This document shows, piece by piece, positions 6,546 through 8,717 of a stretch of 8,717 bases of DNA. Where the stretch lies: NCBI GenBank assembly GCA_025928735.1, contig JAICIW010000069.1, positions 1 to 8,717 on the forward strand, read 5' to 3'. A model generated the notes under the pieces. It saw only the letters and a list, made by a program, of their open reading frames with translations. It was not told the origin of the DNA and made no database searches. This stretch comes from Rhodanobacteraceae bacterium. GTDB taxonomy: Bacteria > Pseudomonadota > Gammaproteobacteria > Xanthomonadales > Rhodanobacteraceae. The stretch's first letter is position 1. Each line of letters opens with the position of its first letter. The translations under genes were made by a program, and so were the position numbers.

Positions 6546-7880
6546 GTGTGGACGGATGACCTGCGGGCGCAGATCGAGGCGAACGCACCGCCTGCCCTGT
6601 GCGTCGCCTTCAGCGGCGGTCCCGATTCGACCGCGCTGCTGCACACGCTGGCGCAGTTGCCGGAAGCGCGGGAACGCGGGTTGCGCGCGTTGCATGTCGA
6701 TCATGGCTTGCAGACCGGCAGCACATCCTGGGCGAAACATTGCGCGGATTTTTGCGAATCGCTTGCCGTTCCGCTGACCATGCTTCGCGTGCAGGTGGAC
6801 CACACACGCGGCGAAGGCGTTGAAGCGGCGGCTCGCCGCGCGCGCTACGCCGCGTTTGCAGAAAACCTTGATAAAGGCGAATGGCTGGTGCTGGGTCACC
6901 ATCGCGACGATCAGGTCGAAACCGTTCTGCTGAAGTTGCTGCGCGGCGCGGGGCCGGAGGGCCTGGGCGGGATGCGCGCGCTGCGTCCGTTCGCACTTGG
7001 CTGGCTATGGCGACCGTTGCTCGAAACACCAAGCGAAGAATTGCGCACGTATTTGTCTGAAAAAGCATTTCCCTGCATTGACGATCCTGCCAATGCCAAC
7101 CTCCGCTTCGCGCGCAACGTGTTGCGGCGGGAAATTCTGCCGCGCATCGCAGCGCACTGGCCGCACGCCGATGCATCCATCCTGCACTCGGCGCAGCTTT
7201 GCCGCACTGCTGCCGACTACATCGAGGCTGCCGCACAAACCGCGCTGGCGACATTGCGGCGCGATGCGGACACGCTGGATGTCACCGGCTGGCTGGCGCT
7301 GCCCGAGGCATTGCGCGCGCCGGTGCTGGATACGTGGCTGCACGCGAACGGTTTCTGCGCGCCACCCGATGCGTCGCGCGCCGAACTGGCGAAGCAAGCC
7401 GCGAATGCTTCGGAAGACAGCACGCCCCTCATCGCATGGCCGGGTACGGAGATTCGCATATGGGACGGGCGGCTGCACGCGATGCCGTCGCTGTCGGTCC
7501 CGGCTGCCAATTGGCATACGCAATGGCGCGGCGCGCCGCTCGAATTGCCGCCGGATTGCGGCGAATTGCACCTCGAAGCGATGCCCCCGGCATCAACGCA
7601 CGCGACCGGCACGCCGTTCGATCCGCCGCTGACCGTGCGCTTTCGAGAAGGCGGCGAACGGATCAAGCCCGCCGGCGATCCTCACACCCGAGAACTGCGC
7701 GACCTGTTCCAGCAAGCGCGTGTGCCGCCGTGGCTGCGCACGTGTTGTCCGCTGATTTACGAGAACGACCAGTTGATCGCCGTTGCCGATCTCTGGATCA
7801 GCGAACGCGGCAAAACCGTTTTCGATGCGTGCGGCGTGCGGCCGCACTGGACGCGGCCGGTCTGGTGCAGGTTGGGCTGA
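6546..7880 (+). CDS. tilS: tRNA(Ile)-lysidine synthetase
   Basis: TilS (444 aa) attaches lysine to C34 of the CAU-anticodon tRNA-Ile using ATP, so that it is charged with Ile and reads AUA; it is normally essential. The N-type ATP pyrophosphatase loop SGGPDS is at 23-28. LHVDHGL (49-55), EAAARRARYAAF (93-104), GHHRDDQVETVLLKLLRG (117-134) and RNVLRREILPRIA (190-202) are family motifs. The C-terminal domain (about 360-440) has VRFREGGERIKPAG and VPPWLRTCCPLIYEN. The start is GTG 6546, three bases after the NYN stop; the downstream Met codons lie past the SGGPDS loop. The last residues CRLG and the TGA stop are encoded by the REP palindrome that begins at 7867, so the extreme C-terminus is repeat-derived. 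A second, diverged copy of the last ~45 codons follows the repeat. The enzyme itself looks complete. Confidence 0.96.
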   Translation: MWTDDLRAQIEANAPPALCVAFSGGPDSTALLHTLAQLPEARERGLRALHVDHGLQTGSTSWAKHCADFCESLAVPLTMLRVQVDHTRGEGVEAAARRARYAAFAENLDKGEWLVLGHHRDDQVETVLLKLLRGAGPEGLGGMRALRPFALGWLWRPLLETPSEELRTYLSEKAFPCIDDPANANLRFARNVLRREILPRIAAHWPHADASILHSAQLCRTAADYIEAAAQTALATLRRDADTLDVTGWLALPEALRAPVLDTWLHANGFCAPPDASRAELAKQAANASEDSTPLIAWPGTEIRIWDGRLHAMPSLSVPAANWHTQWRGAPLELPPDCGELHLEAMPPASTHATGTPFDPPLTVRFREGGERIKPAGDPHTRELRDLFQQARVPPWLRTCCPLIYENDQLIAVADLWISERGKTVFDACGVRPHWTRPVWCRLG

Positions 7881-7962
7881 TTCCGGGCTTGCCAGGAAGA
7901 AGCCCAATGATATGCGAACATGTTGGGCTTCCGCCGATGAAGCCGGCGTCAGCCCAACCTAC
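7867..7962. repeat. Inverted REP pair (REPIN-like), copy 1
   Basis: The left REP is GCAG (7867-7870, a variant of GTAG), GTTGGGCT (7871-7878), a loop and AGCCCAAT (7901-7908). The right REP is its mirror: GTTGGGCT (7922-7929), a loop, AGCCCAAC (7951-7958) and CTAC (7959-7962). The GTAG ends point outwards, so the whole unit can fold into one long hairpin, as described for REPINs, which are mobilised in trans by RAYT transposases. The stop codon of tilS (7878-7880) is the last base of the left arm plus the next two bases. The hairpin may also stop or protect the tilS transcript. Confidence 0.85.
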
Positions 7963-7964
7963 AC

Positions 7965-8118
7965 GCTGCGCCTTCGCTGTCCGCTCATTTACGAGAACGG
8001 CGAGTTGAGCGCGGTGGTCGATCTTTGGATCAGCGATCGAGGCAAAACCATTTTCGATGCGTACGGCGCACGACCGCGCTGGACGCGGCCGCCCTGTTTC
8101 AATTGTAGGTTGGGCTGA
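7965..8118 (+). pseudogene. Detached second copy of the tilS 3' end
   Basis: In the frame ending at TGA 8116-8118 the sequence encodes LRLRCPLIYENGELSAVVDL, then WISDRGKTIFDAYGARP and RWTRPPCFNCRLG. This aligns residue by residue with the TilS C-terminus (LRTCCPLIYENDQLIAVADL to WTRPVWCRLG). No stop or frameshift breaks the match over about 45 codons, and the 6-base insertion keeps frame. Among aligned codons I count about nine amino-acid changes, several conservative (Glu/Asp, Val/Ile, Val/Ala), and six silent ones. The fragment has no start codon or ribosome binding site of its own and lies out of frame with tilS, so it is a gene remnant or the 3' end of another allele. It is bounded by REP pairs on both sides. 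Confidence 0.85.
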
Positions 8119-8200
8119 TTGCGGGCTTGCACGGAAGAAGCCCAACAATGTGCGAGCACGTTGGGCTTCCGCAGATGAAGCCGGCGTCAGCCCAACCTGC
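8105..8200. repeat. Inverted REP pair (REPIN-like), copy 2
   Basis: The left REP is a perfect GTAG (8105-8108), GTTGGGCT (8109-8116), a loop and AGCCCAAC (8139-8146). The right REP is GTTGGGCT (8160-8167), a loop, AGCCCAAC (8189-8196) and CTGC (8197-8200), a variant of CTAC. It has the same length as copy 1 and differs at 11 positions. The variant tetranucleotide is on the right here and on the left in copy 1. The stop codon of the tilS fragment lies in its left arm. Confidence 0.85.
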
Positions 8201-8213
8201 GCGCTGATTTTGC

Positions 8214-8332
8214 TCGTCATCCCGGAATCGCGAAGCGATATCCGGGACCCAGTGTCTTTCTGCTTATACGTTGCGAAAGGCACTGGGTTCCGGGTTCCGC
8301 CGCAAGAAGCCGCGGCGGCCCCGGAATGACGA
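8214..8332. repeat. Second inverted-repeat element, unrelated to the GTAG REPs
   Basis: The ends are TCGTCATCCCGG (8214-8225) and CCGGAATGACGA (8321-8332), inverted with one mismatch. Inside, ACCCAGTG (8247-8254) pairs with CACTGGGT (8281-8288), and CTTTC (8256-8260) with GAAAG (8275-8279). The left arm also forms its own hairpin: CCCGGA-ATCGC, loop GAA, GCGAT, one bulged base, TCCGGG (8221-8246). It is thus two hairpin units in inverted arrangement, with the GTCAT(T/C)CCGG ends seen in intergenic repeats of many proteobacteria. It lies between the convergent tilS region and ndh and may form a hairpin at the 3' end of either transcript. It encodes nothing. Confidence 0.7.
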
Positions 8333-8358
8333 ACAATTCAGCGATGTCAAATGGCACG

Positions 8359-8717
8359 TCAATGTGATGCTCCGTCTCTGCCGCGTCGTCCCACGATGAT
8401 CCGCGCGCCGCGTTGCCACGTCATGTACGACCACGCCCAGTTCCACATCACGGCCAGCCGGTTGCGGAAGCCGATCAGGAAGAAGATGTGCGCGAACAAC
8501 CAGAAAAGCCATCCCACGAAGCCGGAAAATTTCAGGCCGCGCAGATCCACCACCGCTGACGACCGGCTGATGCTGGCGAGGCTGCCGTAGTCGCGATAAC
8601 GGAATGACCCCGCGGCGCCCCCCGCGATGCGATCGCGGATCGCGCGTGCCGCATGCGTGCCCATTTGCTTGGCCGCGGGCGCCATGCCGGGCACGCGCTG
8701 GCCGTCCTGCTCGACCC
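8359..8717 (-). CDS. ndh: Type II NADH dehydrogenase / FAD-dependent pyridine nucleotide-disulphide oxidoreductase, C-terminal part
   Basis: Only the last 118 residues are in the window; the gene continues beyond 8717 and ends at TGA 8361-8359. The visible part begins VEQDGQRVPGMAPAAKQMG, the stretch of NDH-2 enzymes close to the second FAD-binding region, and continues FRYRDYGSLASISRSSAVVD. The hydrophobic stretch FSGFVGWLFWLFAHIFFLIG followed by FRNRLAVMWNWAWSYMTWQR is the C-terminal membrane-anchoring helix region. NDH-2 oxidises NADH and reduces quinone at the cytoplasmic face of the inner membrane without pumping protons. The nucleotide-binding folds lie outside the window and cannot be checked, so the exact subgroup is open. 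It is convergent with tilS. Confidence 0.85.
   Translation of the reverse strand, partial: VEQDGQRVPGMAPAAKQMGTHAARAIRDRIAGGAAGSFRYRDYGSLASISRSSAVVDLRGLKFSGFVGWLFWLFAHIFFLIGFRNRLAVMWNWAWSYMTWQRGARIIVGRRGRDGASH

Larger units (their letters stand above)
7733..8200 (+). repeat. Tandem duplication: tilS 3' end plus REP pair, two units
   Basis: Unit 1 is 7733-7962 and unit 2 is 7965-8200. Each consists of the tilS tail followed by a 96-base inverted REP pair. By eye the coding parts differ at about 20 of 120 aligned positions, and the REP pairs at 11 of 96. The offset is 232 bases at the start and 238 at the end, owing to a 6-base insertion in unit 2 just before its REP pair. Similar divergence in coding and repeat parts points to one old event that copied both together. 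The join is sharp: unit 2 starts two bases after the end of the first REP pair. Confidence 0.85.

Noticed and set aside
1320..6902. Giant minus-strand open frame (1860 codons) as a real gene
   Set aside because: It is in exact antisense codon register to four well-identified genes, crosses their gaps, has low-complexity composition rich in Arg, Ala, Gly and His, and shows no domain I recognise.
8201..8210. Start of a third tilS-tail unit after the second REP pair
   Set aside because: Only CGCTG and its neighbours match the flank of the first REP pair; too short to distinguish from chance.
8057..8329. 90-codon plus-strand frame after the tilS fragment
   Set aside because: It reads through the second tilS tail in the wrong frame, a REP pair and the second repeat element; nothing in it looks like a protein.
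839..8332. CRISPR array from the recurring GTTGGGCT motifs
   Set aside because: The copies are palindromic pairs in both orientations at irregular spacing, with no regular repeat-spacer pattern and no cas genes.

Overview
This window is GC-rich chromosomal DNA from a gammaproteobacterium, most likely of the Xanthomonadales (Lysobacterales; Xanthomonas, Rhodanobacter and relatives). The evidence is the conserved order rnhB-dnaE-accA-tilS, proteins that read like that group, and GTAG-type REP palindromes of the kind known from Stenotrophomonas. The assignment is inference; no database was searched.

Layout. Bases 2-148 are the 3' end of an unrecognised gene that overlaps the start of rnhB (132-818, RNase HII). 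A 204-base gap with two REP palindromes separates rnhB from dnaE (1023-4619, DNA polymerase III alpha). A 45-base gap with a TATAAT box leads to accA (4665-5621, acetyl-CoA carboxylase carboxyltransferase alpha). After a 171-base gap comes a NYN-nuclease/LOTUS protein (5793-6542), and 3 bases later tilS (6546-7880, tRNA-Ile lysidine synthetase). From 8359 to the window end, on the minus strand, is the C-terminal part of a membrane-bound type II NADH dehydrogenase, convergent with tilS. All five complete genes lie on the plus strand and happen to share one reading phase.

The genes are housekeeping: replication and ribonucleotide removal (DnaE, RnhB), fatty-acid synthesis (AccA), tRNA decoding (TilS) and respiration (Ndh). 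The NYN-LOTUS protein is the one member of the block with unknown cellular target.

The unusual part is the 478-base tilS-ndh gap. It holds a tandem duplication of about 235 bases: the last ~45 codons of tilS plus a 96-base inverted REP pair, followed by a diverged second copy of both. In each copy the stop codon lies inside the REP. A third inverted-repeat element of a different family follows. I see no CRISPR array, phage, toxin-antitoxin or defence system here. The strongest leads are the spare tilS 3' end with its REP pairs, and the loss of the usual GRG motif in RNase HII.
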